The notes beneath the pieces are model-generated. The model did not search any database. It was not told where the DNA came from and was given only the letters and a program-made list of their open reading frames with translations. A stretch of 64,000 nucleotides of DNA, from positions 1,116,001 to 1,180,000 of the forward strand of contig NZ_QYRP01000002.1 in assembly GCF_003600895.1 (NCBI RefSeq), in the 5' to 3' direction. Position 1 is the stretch's first letter. Each line of letters opens with the position of its first letter. This stretch comes from Nocardioides cavernaquae (lineage in GTDB: Bacteria; Actinomycetota; Actinomycetes; Propionibacteriales; Nocardioidaceae). Both the position numbers and the translations under genes were made by a program. This document shows positions 1 through 8,431 of this stretch, in pieces.

Positions 1-2
1 TC

Positions 3-1025
3 CCGTCGACCGCGCTCTCCGCGCTGAACCGGGCCACCGTCCTGCTCTCCGATGCGTCGCTTCCCGAGGAGGTTGCCGCGTCCGGAGAGGTCTCCGACGC
101 TGTCATCTCCAACGGGAACCCGGTCCAGATCTACTCCGCCTCGCTGGCCTCGGGCGGCCCCGGTCCGACCAACGGCCTGCGCGCGGTCGCGCTGCGCCAG
201 CGGATCCTCGCCGACGCATCGGTGCGGGCACTCGACGATGACGACCGGCCGATGCTCGTCGTACTCCCTGACCTGGTGGACCCCGGCGCCAACGCCGAGG
301 AGTTCTTCGACGAGCTGGACCGCGACTTCCTCGACCTCGGCACCAGCCTCGCCGGCAGCGAGGAGCCGCCCGAGGTGGGCGACCTCGCCTACTCCGACCG
401 GCAGGCCGAGGGACAGGTCGACGCTGCCCTCTTCCCGTACGCCGACCAGCTGATCGGCCTGGGCCACTCGCTCGACGTGCTGCTCCCGCAGGTGGACGAC
501 GTCGCGAGCACCGCTCTGCGCGAGGCGCTCTCCGCGGCGTCGTACCAGGCGGTCGAGAACGACGGCAGCAGCGCGTCGGCGCTGGCAGCACTCATGTCCA
601 CGGTCACCTGGTTCGAGGCACGACTCGACCAGGTCACCATCGACGCTCCGCGCTTCGTGATCCTCTCGTCCCGCACGGGCCTGTTCGCGATGACGGTCAC
701 CAACGAGCTCGACCAGCCGATCCGGATCAGCGTCCGGGCGCGCACCGACGACAGCCTGGTGATCCGGGCACCGCGGACCATCAACGTCCCGGCCGCGTCC
801 AGCCGCACCGTGAACCTCTCGGCCGAGGCCAACGCGATCGGCGTCCACGCGGTCGTGCTCGTCGCGACCGACGCCGACGGCCGCGAGATCCAGAAGTCGG
901 AAGAGATCAGCATCCGCACCAACAACTCGGGCCGCGTGATCTGGGTGATCATGGGCGGCGGAGCCGCACTGCTGTTCGCTGCGATCATCCTCCGCCTGGT
1001 CCGCAGCCGGAGGAATCGCGCATGA
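3..1025 (+). CDS. DUF6049-type membrane-anchored protein, 3' part only
   Basis: The reading frame is already open at the left edge, so only the C-terminal ~340 residues are visible; the true start lies outside the window. The visible part looks like an extracytoplasmic protein with a beta-rich domain, then a single C-terminal membrane helix (about VIWVIMGGGAALLFAAIIL) and a short Arg-rich cytoplasmic tail (RSRRNRA). This architecture directly upstream of murJ matches the actinobacterial DUF6049 family, whose biochemical role is not known to me. The stop overlaps the murJ start in ATGA, which indicates translational coupling with the lipid II flippase and a probable envelope function. The family call rests mainly on position and topology. 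Confidence 0.75.
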   Translation, partial: PSTALSALNRATVLLSDASLPEEVAASGEVSDAVISNGNPVQIYSASLASGGPGPTNGLRAVALRQRILADASVRALDDDDRPMLVVLPDLVDPGANAEEFFDELDRDFLDLGTSLAGSEEPPEVGDLAYSDRQAEGQVDAALFPYADQLIGLGHSLDVLLPQVDDVASTALREALSAASYQAVENDGSSASALAALMSTVTWFEARLDQVTIDAPRFVILSSRTGLFAMTVTNELDQPIRISVRARTDDSLVIRAPRTINVPAASSRTVNLSAEANAIGVHAVVLVATDADGREIQKSEEISIRTNNSGRVIWVIMGGGAALLFAAIILRLVRSRRNRA

Positions 1026-2707
1026 GCAACCCGACCACCGAGCCCGGCGACACAGCGGGCACCGGCGGCACAGGCGGCACTGACCGCTCCGTCCTCGACA
1101 ACAGCGCCGTGATGGCTGCCGGGACGATCGTGTCGCGGATGAGCGGCTATGTGCGCTCGATCCTGCTCGCTGCCGCGCTGGGCATCGCCCTGCACGCCGA
1201 CATCTTCAACATCGCCAACTCGGTGCCCAACATCCTCTACGTGCTGCTCCTGGGCGGTGTGGTCAACGCGGTGCTCGTGCCCCAGCTGGTCCGGGCTGCG
1301 CGTGACGACGCCGACGGGGGCGAGGCCTACACCAACCGGATCGTCACGCTGGCCGGGCTCTTCCTCATCGTCGTCACGGTGATCCTCGTGATCGCGGCGC
1401 CGGCCGTGATGAGCCTCTACCTCGACTCGGACTTCGGCGAGCCGGAGCTCGCGGCCCAGCGCCAGTCGGTCATCGACTTCGCCCGCTTCTGCCTGCCCCA
1501 GGTCTTCTTCTACGGGATGTTCGTGCTGGTGGGGCAGATCCTCAACGCCCGCGGCAGCTTCGCGCCGATGTTCTGGGCGCCGATCGCCAACAACCTGATC
1601 GCCATCACCGTGCTGATCACCTACCTGCTGGCCTTCGGCCCGGCGGCGGACCGCTTCGCCGCGTTCACGCCGCAGCAGGAGCTGGTGCTCGGCATCGGGT
1701 CGACGCTCGGCATCGTTGCGCAGTTCCTGATCCTGCTGCCCTACCTGCGCTCCGTCGGGTTCCGCTACCGGCCGCGGTTCGACTTCCGCGGCGCGGGACT
1801 GGGACACACCCTGCGGCTGGGCATCTGGACCGTGCTGCTGATCGTGGTCAGCCAGGTCGCCAACCTGATCGTGGTGCGGCTCGCGTCAGGCGGTGGCGCC
1901 GATGGCGGCACCGGCTACACCGTCTACTCCAGCGCCTCGCTGCTCGTGCTGGTCCCGCACTCGATCGTGACGGTCTCCCTGGCCACCGCGATCCTGCCCC
2001 GGCTCAGCGCGTCCGCGCACGCGGCCGACCGCGCCGCCATGGCAGCGACGCTGAGCAGCGCGCTGCGCACGGCGCTCTCGCTGGTGCTCCCGTTCGTCGT
2101 CCTGCTCCCGATCATCGCCGTGGACCTGGCCAACCTGGTCTTCGGCTACGCCGCCGCCAAGGAGTCCGCGAGCGACATCGCGCCGACCCTCGCGATGCTC
2201 GGCCTCTCGCTGGTCTTCTTCACGGCGCACTACCTGATCGTGCGTGGCTTCTACGCCCTCGAGCGCACGCAGCTGGTGTTCTGGATCCAGTGCCTGATCA
2301 CGGTCGTCAACATCGCGCTCGCCTTCGCCTTCGTCGGCCAGGTGGATGCGCAGGGCACCTCGCCCGCACTGGCCCTTGCCTACACCGGCGCGTACGCCGT
2401 CGGTGCCGGCACGGCGTACGTGCTGCTGGCCCGGCGCCTCGGCGGCCTGGACACGGCGGTCCTCACGCGCTTCGTGGTCCGCATGGCCGTGGCCCTCACC
2501 ATCGCGGCGGCGGTGGCCGTCGCGGTCGCCGTCGGCGCCTCCTCGGTGCTCGGCGACGACCGCAACAAGGCCGAGGTCGTCATCTGGCTCGCGGCCGTCA
2601 GCGCCTCCTACGGGCTCGCCTTCCTGGGAGCCGCACGGGCCATGCACGTCCGGGAGGTCACCGAACTGGTCGAGTCCGTGACGCACCGGATTCCCGGCCT
2701 CCGATAG
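1022..2707 (+). CDS. murJ: Lipid II flippase MurJ (MviN family)
   Basis: A 561-residue polytopic protein whose hydrophobic segments run nearly the whole length after a short Gly/Thr-rich N-terminal tail, as expected for the 14-helix MurJ fold. The first membrane region (SVLDNSAVMAAGTIVSRMSGYVRS) carries the usual MviN N-terminal signature. MurJ moves the peptidoglycan precursor lipid II across the cytoplasmic membrane. The start overlaps the stop of the upstream gene by 4 bp. The next gene encodes a pseudokinase; in mycobacteria the equivalent pseudokinase domain is fused to the C-terminus of MviN, so here the two appear as separate neighbours. Confidence 0.95.
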   Translation: MSNPTTEPGDTAGTGGTGGTDRSVLDNSAVMAAGTIVSRMSGYVRSILLAAALGIALHADIFNIANSVPNILYVLLLGGVVNAVLVPQLVRAARDDADGGEAYTNRIVTLAGLFLIVVTVILVIAAPAVMSLYLDSDFGEPELAAQRQSVIDFARFCLPQVFFYGMFVLVGQILNARGSFAPMFWAPIANNLIAITVLITYLLAFGPAADRFAAFTPQQELVLGIGSTLGIVAQFLILLPYLRSVGFRYRPRFDFRGAGLGHTLRLGIWTVLLIVVSQVANLIVVRLASGGGADGGTGYTVYSSASLLVLVPHSIVTVSLATAILPRLSASAHAADRAAMAATLSSALRTALSLVLPFVVLLPIIAVDLANLVFGYAAAKESASDIAPTLAMLGLSLVFFTAHYLIVRGFYALERTQLVFWIQCLITVVNIALAFAFVGQVDAQGTSPALALAYTGAYAVGAGTAYVLLARRLGGLDTAVLTRFVVRMAVALTIAAAVAVAVAVGASSVLGDDRNKAEVVIWLAAVSASYGLAFLGAARAMHVREVTELVESVTHRIPGLR

Positions 2708-2776
2708 GACCACCCAGCCATTAGGGTGAGTGACGATGCGGCCGGCACTCGGAGGCCGCGGAGGTGAGGAGGGACG

Positions 2777-4579
2777 GTGCCCGCGATGCGACCCGGTGAC
2801 GTCCTCGCCAACCGGTATCGACTCGTCGTCCTGCTCCACGAACGCAGCGGTGGCCGCTTCTGGAAGGCTTGGGACAACGTCCTCGCCCGCTTCGTCGCGC
2901 TCCACCTGATCCAGGTCGACGACGACCGCTCGCCGCTCCTCCAGGACGCGGCGCGGCGCTCCGCGGGCGTCCATGACCCGCACCTGCTGCGGGTGCTGGA
3001 CGCCAACACGCTCGACGATCTCTGCTACGTCGTCAACGAGTGGGGCGAGGGCACCTCGCTCAACAACATGGTCGCCGAGGAGCCGCTCCCGCCCCTGCGC
3101 GCCGCCTGGATCGCCGCCGAGACGGCCGCCATGGTCGCCGCCGGACACCAGGCCGGTGTTGCCCACGGTCGCCTGGTCCCCGAGAACGTCTTGCTCGACA
3201 CCGATGGCGCCGTGAAGGTGATCGGCTTCGCGGTCGACGCTGCCCTCCACGGCCTGCCCCCCGAGCGCAAGGGCGCCGACCTCGTCGACATCGGCGGCAT
3301 CCTGTACGCCGCGCTGACCGGCCGCTGGGCCGGCGTCTCCGACTCCGGCGTACCTGCCGCTCCCCTGGAGCACGGTCGACCGCTCCGTGCGCGCCAGGTC
3401 CGCGCCGGCGTCCCGCGCACCCTCGACGCGATCTGCGAGGACCTCCTCGGTGGTCGCGGCCGGCTGACCAGCATGGACGCAGTGGTCGACGCCCTTCTCG
3501 CCTACATCGGCGACCCGACCGTGGTCGCCCAGGCTGAGGGTGAGCGGGTCCGGTCCGGCCGGTCCGGGAGGTCCGTCGAGGACACCGATGCGACCGACCA
3601 GATCCCTGCCGTGACCGCTCCGGTGCTCGCCTCTCCGGAGGCCGCAGCCGACACCCCGCCGGCGCCCGCGGTCGACGACGGGCCGCCCACCCAGCTCGCC
3701 CCGATGGTGGCCGACGAGCAGCACACGCAGGCGGGGGCGCCCGCTTTCCTCGACGACGTGGACGAGGACAACTGGCACGCGCCGTCCGGCATCAAGCCAC
3801 CACCGCCGCCGCCCTTCGAGGAGCCACCGGAGCGGCCGCTCTTCGCACCTGACCCGCCCGAGGGCCGGCTGCGCCGACTGCCTCCAGCCACGGGCGCCGA
3901 GGCGGGCTACTGGCCCTTCGCCGAGTCCAGCGGTCCCCACACCCCGATCCCGGTCGACGTGGAGGATCCCGACCCGACACCCGGCCGCAACTGGCTCCGC
4001 CTGGCCGGCGTGCTGATGGCGATCCTGCTGGTCGTGGTCGTCGTGATCTTCCTGATGAACCGCGGCGGCGAGCGGACCCCCGACGGCAACGACCCGTCCT
4101 CGGCCACCCCCAGCGGGAGCGTGCTGACCGGAGTGGCCGCCAGCGACTTCGACCCGTTCGGGGACCCGCCCAACGAGCACCCCGAGGACGTGGCCCTCAC
4201 CGTTGACGGCAAACCTGACACGGCATGGGAGACCACGACCTACAAGCAGGACTTCGGGCCCGGCGGCCTCAAGCCCGGCGTGGGTCTGGTCCTCGACCTC
4301 GGGTCGAGCCGTTCGGTCAACAGCGTCGTGGTGAGCGTCAACGGTGACCCGACCGCGATCGAGCTGCGCACCGCCGGTGACGTCCGGCCGTCAGGCACCG
4401 GCGAGGCGTCACTGAGCGGGCTCGACGTCGCGGCGCGCGCCACGTCGTCGGGCGGCAAGCTGACCCTGACGCCCGAGAGCACGGTCACGACGCGCTACCT
4501 CCTGCTCTGGATCACCTCGCTCCCCACGGTGGGTGGCGAGTTCCGTGCGGCAGTCTCCGAGGTAGAGGTCCGCGGGTGA
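2777..4579 (+). CDS. Membrane-anchored pseudokinase with C-terminal discoidin-like domain
   Basis: 600 residues in four parts: an N-terminal protein-kinase-like domain (about 10-250), a Pro/Glu-rich linker, one membrane helix (about 407-428, LAGVLMAILLVVVVVIFLM) and an extracellular beta domain resembling F5/8 discoidin modules. The kinase motifs are degenerate: the VAIK lysine is replaced by His (VALHLI), the HRD loop reads HGRLVPEN without the catalytic Asp, and DFG reads IGFAVD. It is therefore almost certainly catalytically dead. Mycobacterial MviN carries a comparable pseudokinase that recruits an FHA protein, so a scaffolding role in peptidoglycan synthesis is inferred. GTG 2777 lies close behind the AGGAGGG at 2767-2773; ATG 2786 is an alternative. 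Confidence 0.85.
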   Translation: MPAMRPGDVLANRYRLVVLLHERSGGRFWKAWDNVLARFVALHLIQVDDDRSPLLQDAARRSAGVHDPHLLRVLDANTLDDLCYVVNEWGEGTSLNNMVAEEPLPPLRAAWIAAETAAMVAAGHQAGVAHGRLVPENVLLDTDGAVKVIGFAVDAALHGLPPERKGADLVDIGGILYAALTGRWAGVSDSGVPAAPLEHGRPLRARQVRAGVPRTLDAICEDLLGGRGRLTSMDAVVDALLAYIGDPTVVAQAEGERVRSGRSGRSVEDTDATDQIPAVTAPVLASPEAAADTPPAPAVDDGPPTQLAPMVADEQHTQAGAPAFLDDVDEDNWHAPSGIKPPPPPPFEEPPERPLFAPDPPEGRLRRLPPATGAEAGYWPFAESSGPHTPIPVDVEDPDPTPGRNWLRLAGVLMAILLVVVVVIFLMNRGGERTPDGNDPSSATPSGSVLTGVAASDFDPFGDPPNEHPEDVALTVDGKPDTAWETTTYKQDFGPGGLKPGVGLVLDLGSSRSVNSVVVSVNGDPTAIELRTAGDVRPSGTGEASLSGLDVAARATSSGGKLTLTPESTVTTRYLLLWITSLPTVGGEFRAAVSEVEVRG

Positions 4580-5250
4580 GTGGTCCTGACCGCTCGGACG
4601 CCGACCTGCTGGCCGCACACGTCGACGGCGACCCGGACGCGTTCGGTGAGCTCTTCACCCGGCACCGCGACCGGCTCTGGGCGGTTGCGCTGCGCACCAC
4701 CGGCAACCCCGAGGATGCCGCCGATGCCCTGCAGGACGCCCTGGTCGCGGCCTTCCGCCGGGCTGCGTCCTTCCGCGGCGAGGCAGCGGTCACGACCTGG
4801 CTGCACCGCGTCGTGGTCAACGCCTGCCTCGACCGGGCTCGCGCCGCCAAGGTGCGTGCCGCCGACCCGCTGCCCGACGACCTCGAGCGCTACGCGCGCG
4901 GCGGTGCCCTCGCGACCGCGACCCCCGACGCCGGGCCCGAGGATGCGGCCGAGGCCGACGAACGCCGACGGCTCGTGCTCGCCGCCCTCGCCACCCTGCC
5001 CGCCGACCAGCGCGCAGCTCTCGTGCTGGTCGACATGGAGGGCTACCCGGTGGCCGAGGTCGCCGAGATGCTCGACTGCGCCGTCGGCACCGTGAAGTCC
5101 CGCTGCGCCCGCGCCCGGGCGAAGCTGGCCGTGCTGCTCGGCGTACTCCGCGAGACGCCTGACACACCCGACCCGGGGAACCCTCCCGCCGTCCGGCCCG
5201 TCCCATCCACGAAGACCCCGCGCGGACCACCACCCGCCCAGCTCGCCTGA
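4576..5250 (+). CDS. sigM: ECF RNA polymerase sigma factor, SigM type
   Basis: A 224-residue ECF sigma factor. Region 2 (about 9-80) contains DPDAFGELFTRH and ALQDALVAAFRRA. Region 4 (about 130-190) contains LPADQRAALVLVDMEGYPVAEVA followed by the DNA-recognition helix GTVKSRCARARAKL. The C-terminal tail is Pro-rich. The GTG start overlaps the pseudokinase stop by 4 bp, so it is probably cotranscribed with the murJ group. The position between murJ and trxBA is the standard one for sigM in mycobacteria and relatives, which is the main basis for the symbol. The next gene has the layout of its anti-sigma factor. Confidence 0.9.
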   Translation: MSGPDRSDADLLAAHVDGDPDAFGELFTRHRDRLWAVALRTTGNPEDAADALQDALVAAFRRAASFRGEAAVTTWLHRVVVNACLDRARAAKVRAADPLPDDLERYARGGALATATPDAGPEDAAEADERRRLVLAALATLPADQRAALVLVDMEGYPVAEVAEMLDCAVGTVKSRCARARAKLAVLLGVLRETPDTPDPGNPPAVRPVPSTKTPRGPPPAQLA

Positions 5251-5305
5251 CCCGCGCCGACCCACCCGCATCCACCCGCACCCACGAGGAGGAGGTGACC
5301 TCACC

Positions 5306-6127
5306 ATGAACGAACTGGACCCCACCCAGACCGAAGCCGTACGCCGCGCGCTCGCCGCCGCGCGCCACGACGAGCCGATCCCGGCCGAGGTCGCCGCCCG
5401 CCTCGACGCCACGCTGGCGGACCTGGTGGCGGAGGAGTCCGCCCCCGCGGTTGCTGCCGCCATGGTCGCGCCCGCCGATGCCACCCGGACCGCCACGGTG
5501 GTCCCGTTCCGCCGCCGTCGCCTGCCGGTCCTGCTCGCAGCAGCAGCCGCGGTGGTCGCCGCCGCGGTCGCAGTGCCCCAGCTCGTCGATCAGCCCGGCG
5601 CCAACGACGGCAGCACGGCCGCGCTCGAGTCCGTCCCCGCAACCACCGCGGATGAAGCCGGGGCGGGCGACCGGGAGCAGCGTGGTCCCTTGAGCGCCCA
5701 GGACCTCGACCACACCCTCAGCAAGGCCGGCGTCACCCAGCTCCGCGACGAAACCCTGCTGACCGACGTCGCGAACCTGCTCACGCTGCAGCGCCGCACG
5801 GCACTGGACGGGCTGTCCCAGGGATACGACAACCGGGGAGGCGCAGCCGGCGAGCTGGGGGGTCTGGTCGACGGCGCCACTCCCGACGCCAACAAGGCCG
5901 ATGCCCCTGCCAACGCGGCTGGCCCCTGGGCAACCGCCGCGGGTCGCGGGTGCGGACCGTCCGAGCCGCCAGCGGGATCCCGGATCTTCGCCGCCCGCTA
6001 TGAGGGCCACCGTGCGATCGTGGTTGCCTTCGCGGCCACTCCCGACGGCACACCGGTCCACGTCTACGACTGCCGCACTGCGCCGCGGGTGCCGACGCGA
6101 CTGTTCACCCTGCCGCTCGCGGACTGA
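5306..6127 (+). CDS. Putative membrane anti-sigma factor for SigM
   Basis: 273 residues: an N-terminal cytosolic part (about 1-70, ETDAVRRALAAA-type helices), one transmembrane helix (about 72-94, VLLAAAAAVVAAAVAVPQL) and an extracytoplasmic C-terminal domain with two cysteines (GCGPS and VYDCRT). It is preceded by a very strong Shine-Dalgarno, AGGAGGTGA at 5290-5298, 7 bases before the ATG. No zinc-binding HxxxCxxC motif is visible, so this is not a ZAS-type anti-sigma. Position after sigM and single-pass topology support the role; the sequence alone does not prove it. Confidence 0.7.
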   Translation: MNELDPTQTEAVRRALAAARHDEPIPAEVAARLDATLADLVAEESAPAVAAAMVAPADATRTATVVPFRRRRLPVLLAAAAAVVAAAVAVPQLVDQPGANDGSTAALESVPATTADEAGAGDREQRGPLSAQDLDHTLSKAGVTQLRDETLLTDVANLLTLQRRTALDGLSQGYDNRGGAAGELGGLVDGATPDANKADAPANAAGPWATAAGRGCGPSEPPAGSRIFAARYEGHRAIVVAFAATPDGTPVHVYDCRTAPRVPTRLFTLPLAD

Positions 6128-6137
6128 GGGTTCCTTT

Positions 6138-6163
6138 GGAACAAGGGCCGCTTAGGATCGGTT
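6138..6163 (+). promoter_or_regulatory. SigR/SigH-type promoter for trxB
   Basis: GGAAC at 6138-6142 is separated by 18 bases from GTT at 6161-6163, 55 bases before the trxB start. This matches the GGAAY-N18/19-GTT element used by thiol-stress ECF sigma factors (SigR in Streptomyces, SigH in mycobacteria), which classically drive trxBA. The gap between the anti-sigma stop and trxB is just long enough for an independent promoter. Confidence 0.6.
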
Positions 6164-6217
6164 GAGCACGTGACAACCCCGTGTCATCCGTCGTACCGGC
6201 CAGGAGGCCAGCCCCGC

Positions 6218-7204
6218 ATGAGCGAGATTCGCAACGTCATCATCATCGGTTCCGGCCCCGCCGGCTACACCTCTGCGGTGTACGCCGCCCGCGCGAGCCT
6301 CAGCCCGCTGGTCTTCGAGGGCTCGGTGACCGCCGGTGGTGCCCTCATGCAGACCACCGAGGTCGAGAACTACCCCGGCTTCCGTGACGGCATCATGGGC
6401 CCGGCGCTCATGGACGAGATGCGGGCACAGGCCGAGCGCTTCGGCGCCGAGCTCGTGGCCGATGACGTCACCGAGGTCGAGCTGTCCGGCGACATCAAGA
6501 CGGTCAAGACCGCGGAGGGCACCTTCCAGGCGCGCTCGGTGATCCTGGCGATGGGCTCCGCGCACCGCAAGCTCAACCTGCCCAACGAGGACGCCCTCTC
6601 GGGCCGTGGCGTCTCCTACTGCGCGACCTGCGACGGCTTCTTCTTCCGCAACCAGGAGATCGCGGTGATCGGCGGTGGTGACTCCGCCGTCGAGGAGGCC
6701 ACGTTCCTGAGCCGCTTCGCGTCGAAGGTCTACCTGGTCCACCGTCGCGGCGAGCTGCGCGCGTCGAAGGCGATGCAGGAGCGCGCCTTCGCCGACCCGA
6801 AGATCGAGATGGTGTGGAACTCCGAGGTCGCCTCGATCAACGGCACCGAGTCCCTCGAGTCGATCACGCTGCGCTCCACGACCGGCGACGGCGCGACCCG
6901 CGAGCTGCCCGCGACCGGTCTCTTCGTCGCGATCGGCCACGACCCGCGCTCGGAGCTGGTCAAGGGCCAGATCGACCTCGACGCCGACGGCTACGTGCTG
7001 GTGAAGAGCCCGTCGACGCACACCAACGTCACGGGTGTCTTCGGCGCCGGCGACCTGGTCGACACCCACTACATGCAGGCGATCACCGCGGCCGGCTCCG
7101 GCTGCGCGGCGGCTCTCGACGCCGAGCGCTACATCGCGATGCTGGACCACGCGGCATCCACGGCGGGCTCCGCCGAGGCCACCGCCGCCGAGGCCACGGT
7201 CTGA
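6218..7204 (+). CDS. trxB: Thioredoxin-disulfide reductase
   Basis: A 328-residue flavoprotein that transfers electrons from NADPH through FAD and a redox-active disulfide to thioredoxin in the cytosol. Visible are the FAD-binding [10 protein letters not shown] near the N-terminus, the active-site CATC (about residues 135-138, [11 protein letters not shown]), the NADPH-binding [10 protein letters not shown], and the C-terminal FAD motif [10 protein letters not shown]. The start at 6218 is preferred because AGGAGG at 6202-6207 is well placed before it; an in-frame upstream ATG at 6170 has no such support. trxA follows 124 bp downstream. Confidence 0.97.
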   Translation: MSEIRNVIIIGSGPAGYTSAVYAARASLSPLVFEGSVTAGGALMQTTEVENYPGFRDGIMGPALMDEMRAQAERFGAELVADDVTEVELSGDIKTVKTAEGTFQARSVILAMGSAHRKLNLPNEDALSGRGVSYCATCDGFFFRNQEIAVIGGGDSAVEEATFLSRFASKVYLVHRRGELRASKAMQERAFADPKIEMVWNSEVASINGTESLESITLRSTTGDGATRELPATGLFVAIGHDPRSELVKGQIDLDADGYVLVKSPSTHTNVTGVFGAGDLVDTHYMQAITAAGSGCAAALDAERYIAMLDHAASTAGSAEATAAEATV

Positions 7205-7237
7205 GCGACCCGTCCCGCGGGCCGGGAATGAAATGTC

Positions 7238-7310
7238 GGTCCAGTGCTGTTCACTGGTCCGTACTACTAAGCCTCTGAGCTGACGCACCCGGCCTGGCAC
7301 CAGGACCGGG
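7238..7310 (+). promoter_or_regulatory. Two hairpins in the trxB-trxA intergenic region
   Basis: Bases 7238-7246 and 7252-7260 form a 9-bp stem with one mismatch. Bases 7288-7296 and 7301-7310 form a second, bulged stem (CCCGG/CCGGG outside CCTG/CAGG) ending 18 bases before the trxA start. Neither is followed by a T tract. They may set the trxB:trxA ratio through partial termination or RNA stability; this is inference from pairing only. Confidence 0.35.
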
Positions 7311-7328
7311 ACAACGAAAGGGAACACC

Positions 7329-7655
7329 GTGGGCAACATTGCCGCAGTCACCGACGCCGCCTTCGACGCGGACGTCCTCAAGTCGGACAAGCCCGTCCTC
7401 GTGGACTTCTGGGCCGAGTGGTGCGGCCCGTGCCGCCAGGTCGCCCCGATCCTGGACGAGATCAACACCGCCCACGGCGACAAGATCACGTTCCTGAAGA
7501 TGAACGTCGACGAGAACCCCGTCACCCCGTCGAACTACCGCGTCACGGGCATCCCGACGCTCGCGGTGTTCCAGAACGGTGAGGTCGTCAAGACGATCGT
7601 CGGCGCCAAGCCCAAGGCCGCGCTCCTGCGCGAGCTCGAGGCCTTCCTCGCCTGA
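7329..7655 (+). CDS. trxA: Thioredoxin
   Basis: 108 residues, normal length for thioredoxin. The active site WCGPC is at residues 31-35 in the context FWAEWCGPCRQ, and the cis-proline loop is GIPTLAVF. It reduces protein disulfides in the cytosol and is itself reduced by the adjacent TrxB. The GTG start is preceded by GAAAGGGA. The last codons and stop lie in the first unit of a 13-bp tandem repeat. Confidence 0.97.
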   Translation: MGNIAAVTDAAFDADVLKSDKPVLVDFWAEWCGPCRQVAPILDEINTAHGDKITFLKMNVDENPVTPSNYRVTGIPTLAVFQNGEVVKTIVGAKPKAALLRELEAFLA

Positions 7656-7736
7656 TCCGCTCGCCTGATCCGCTCGCCTGATCCGCTCGCCTGATCCGCT
7701 CGCCTGATCCGCTCGCCTGATCCGCTCGCCTGATCC
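7647..7736. repeat. 13-bp tandem repeat, about seven units
   Basis: The octamer CCTGATCC recurs at 7651, 7664, 7677, 7690, 7703, 7716 and 7729 with an exact 13-base period, and the units look identical. The array begins inside the end of trxA, and each unit carries a copy of the gene's last bases including TGA. It looks like recent slippage expansion of the trxA 3' end. Because 13 is not a multiple of three, the stop recurs in every frame. Confidence 0.95.
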
Positions 7737-7745
7737 AGGCTTCGG

Positions 7746-8402
7746 CTACGAAGGCCGTCCGTCCCGCACTTGCGGGCGGGCGGTCTTCGGCTGTTTCTGG
7801 GGTCGCAGCGTGCCGAGCAGCGCACCGATCGCCTGCTCGACCTCGTCGCGCCAGCTCAGCGTCGAGCGCAGCTCCATCCGCATGCGCGGGTGCACCGGGT
7901 GTGGCCGCTGGGTCCGGAAGCCGACCGCCGAGAGGAAGTCGGTGGGCAGGACGCAGTGCCCGGGTTCGAGCCGCTTCCGGCTGTCGCCGAAGGCCTCGAT
8001 CGCCACGATGTCGCGGTCGACGAGATCACGGGCGGCCGCGCGCACGAGCAGCCGGCCCAGCCCGCCGCCGCGATAGCCCGGCTCGATGTGCACGGTGGTC
8101 AGCTGCACCGCGTCGGGCGTGATCGGCGCCGTCGGCAGCACCGACGACCCGGCCACGAACGCGCCAGGTGCGTAGAGCACGTAGGCGACCGGCCGGTCGT
8201 CGTCGAGGACGACCTGTCCGCACGAACCCCATTCACGCAGCACCTCGGAGACCCAGGTCTGCTTCTCCTCGGGCTGGTCAGCCGTGCAGACCCGGTCGCG
8301 GCGTACCGGATCGAGCTCCCAGAACAGGCAGCTGCGGCAGGGCTGCGCGAGGTCGACCAGGTGATCGACCGTCAGCCGCACCGGACGACGTAGTAATGCC
8401 AT
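7746..8402 (-). CDS. GNAT family N-acetyltransferase
   Basis: A 218-residue protein with an N-terminal segment containing CRSCLFWELDP and a C-terminal GNAT core. The acetyl-CoA loop is visible as GYRGGGLGRLLVRAAARDL, preceded by the beta strand VQLTTVHIEP. The acceptor substrate cannot be predicted. The ATG at 8402 is chosen because AGGAGG sits 8 bases upstream; the GTG three codons earlier overlaps that ribosome site. It is transcribed divergently from the aminotransferase gene, with the two starts only 29 bp apart. Confidence 0.85.
   Translation of the reverse strand: MALLRRPVRLTVDHLVDLAQPCRSCLFWELDPVRRDRVCTADQPEEKQTWVSEVLREWGSCGQVVLDDDRPVAYVLYAPGAFVAGSSVLPTAPITPDAVQLTTVHIEPGYRGGGLGRLLVRAAARDLVDRDIVAIEAFGDSRKRLEPGHCVLPTDFLSAVGFRTQRPHPVHPRMRMELRSTLSWRDEVEQAIGALLGTLRPQKQPKTARPQVRDGRPS
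7751..7787. terminator. Hairpin between convergent trxA and GNAT gene
   Basis: A GC-rich imperfect inverted repeat (left arm 7751-7768, right arm 7771-7787, one bulge and G-T pairs) flanked by AAG and CTT. It lies within the last codons of the minus-strand acetyltransferase gene and downstream of trxA, where a bidirectional terminator would be expected. Confidence 0.45.
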
Positions 8403-8415
8403 GGCGCCCACCTCC

Positions 8416-8421
8416 TATGCT
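8416..8421 (+). promoter_or_regulatory. Candidate -10 element of a near-leaderless promoter
   Basis: TATGCT lies 10 bases before the ATG at 8432, and no Shine-Dalgarno is visible before that start. Actinobacteria commonly use leaderless mRNAs with a TANNNT hexamer at this distance. No good -35 was seen, so the call is tentative. Confidence 0.35.
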
Positions 8422-8431
8422 TGTGTCCATC

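Noticed and set aside
7647..7736. Short CRISPR-like array
   Set aside because: The 13-bp units are contiguous without spacers, so it is a simple tandem repeat.
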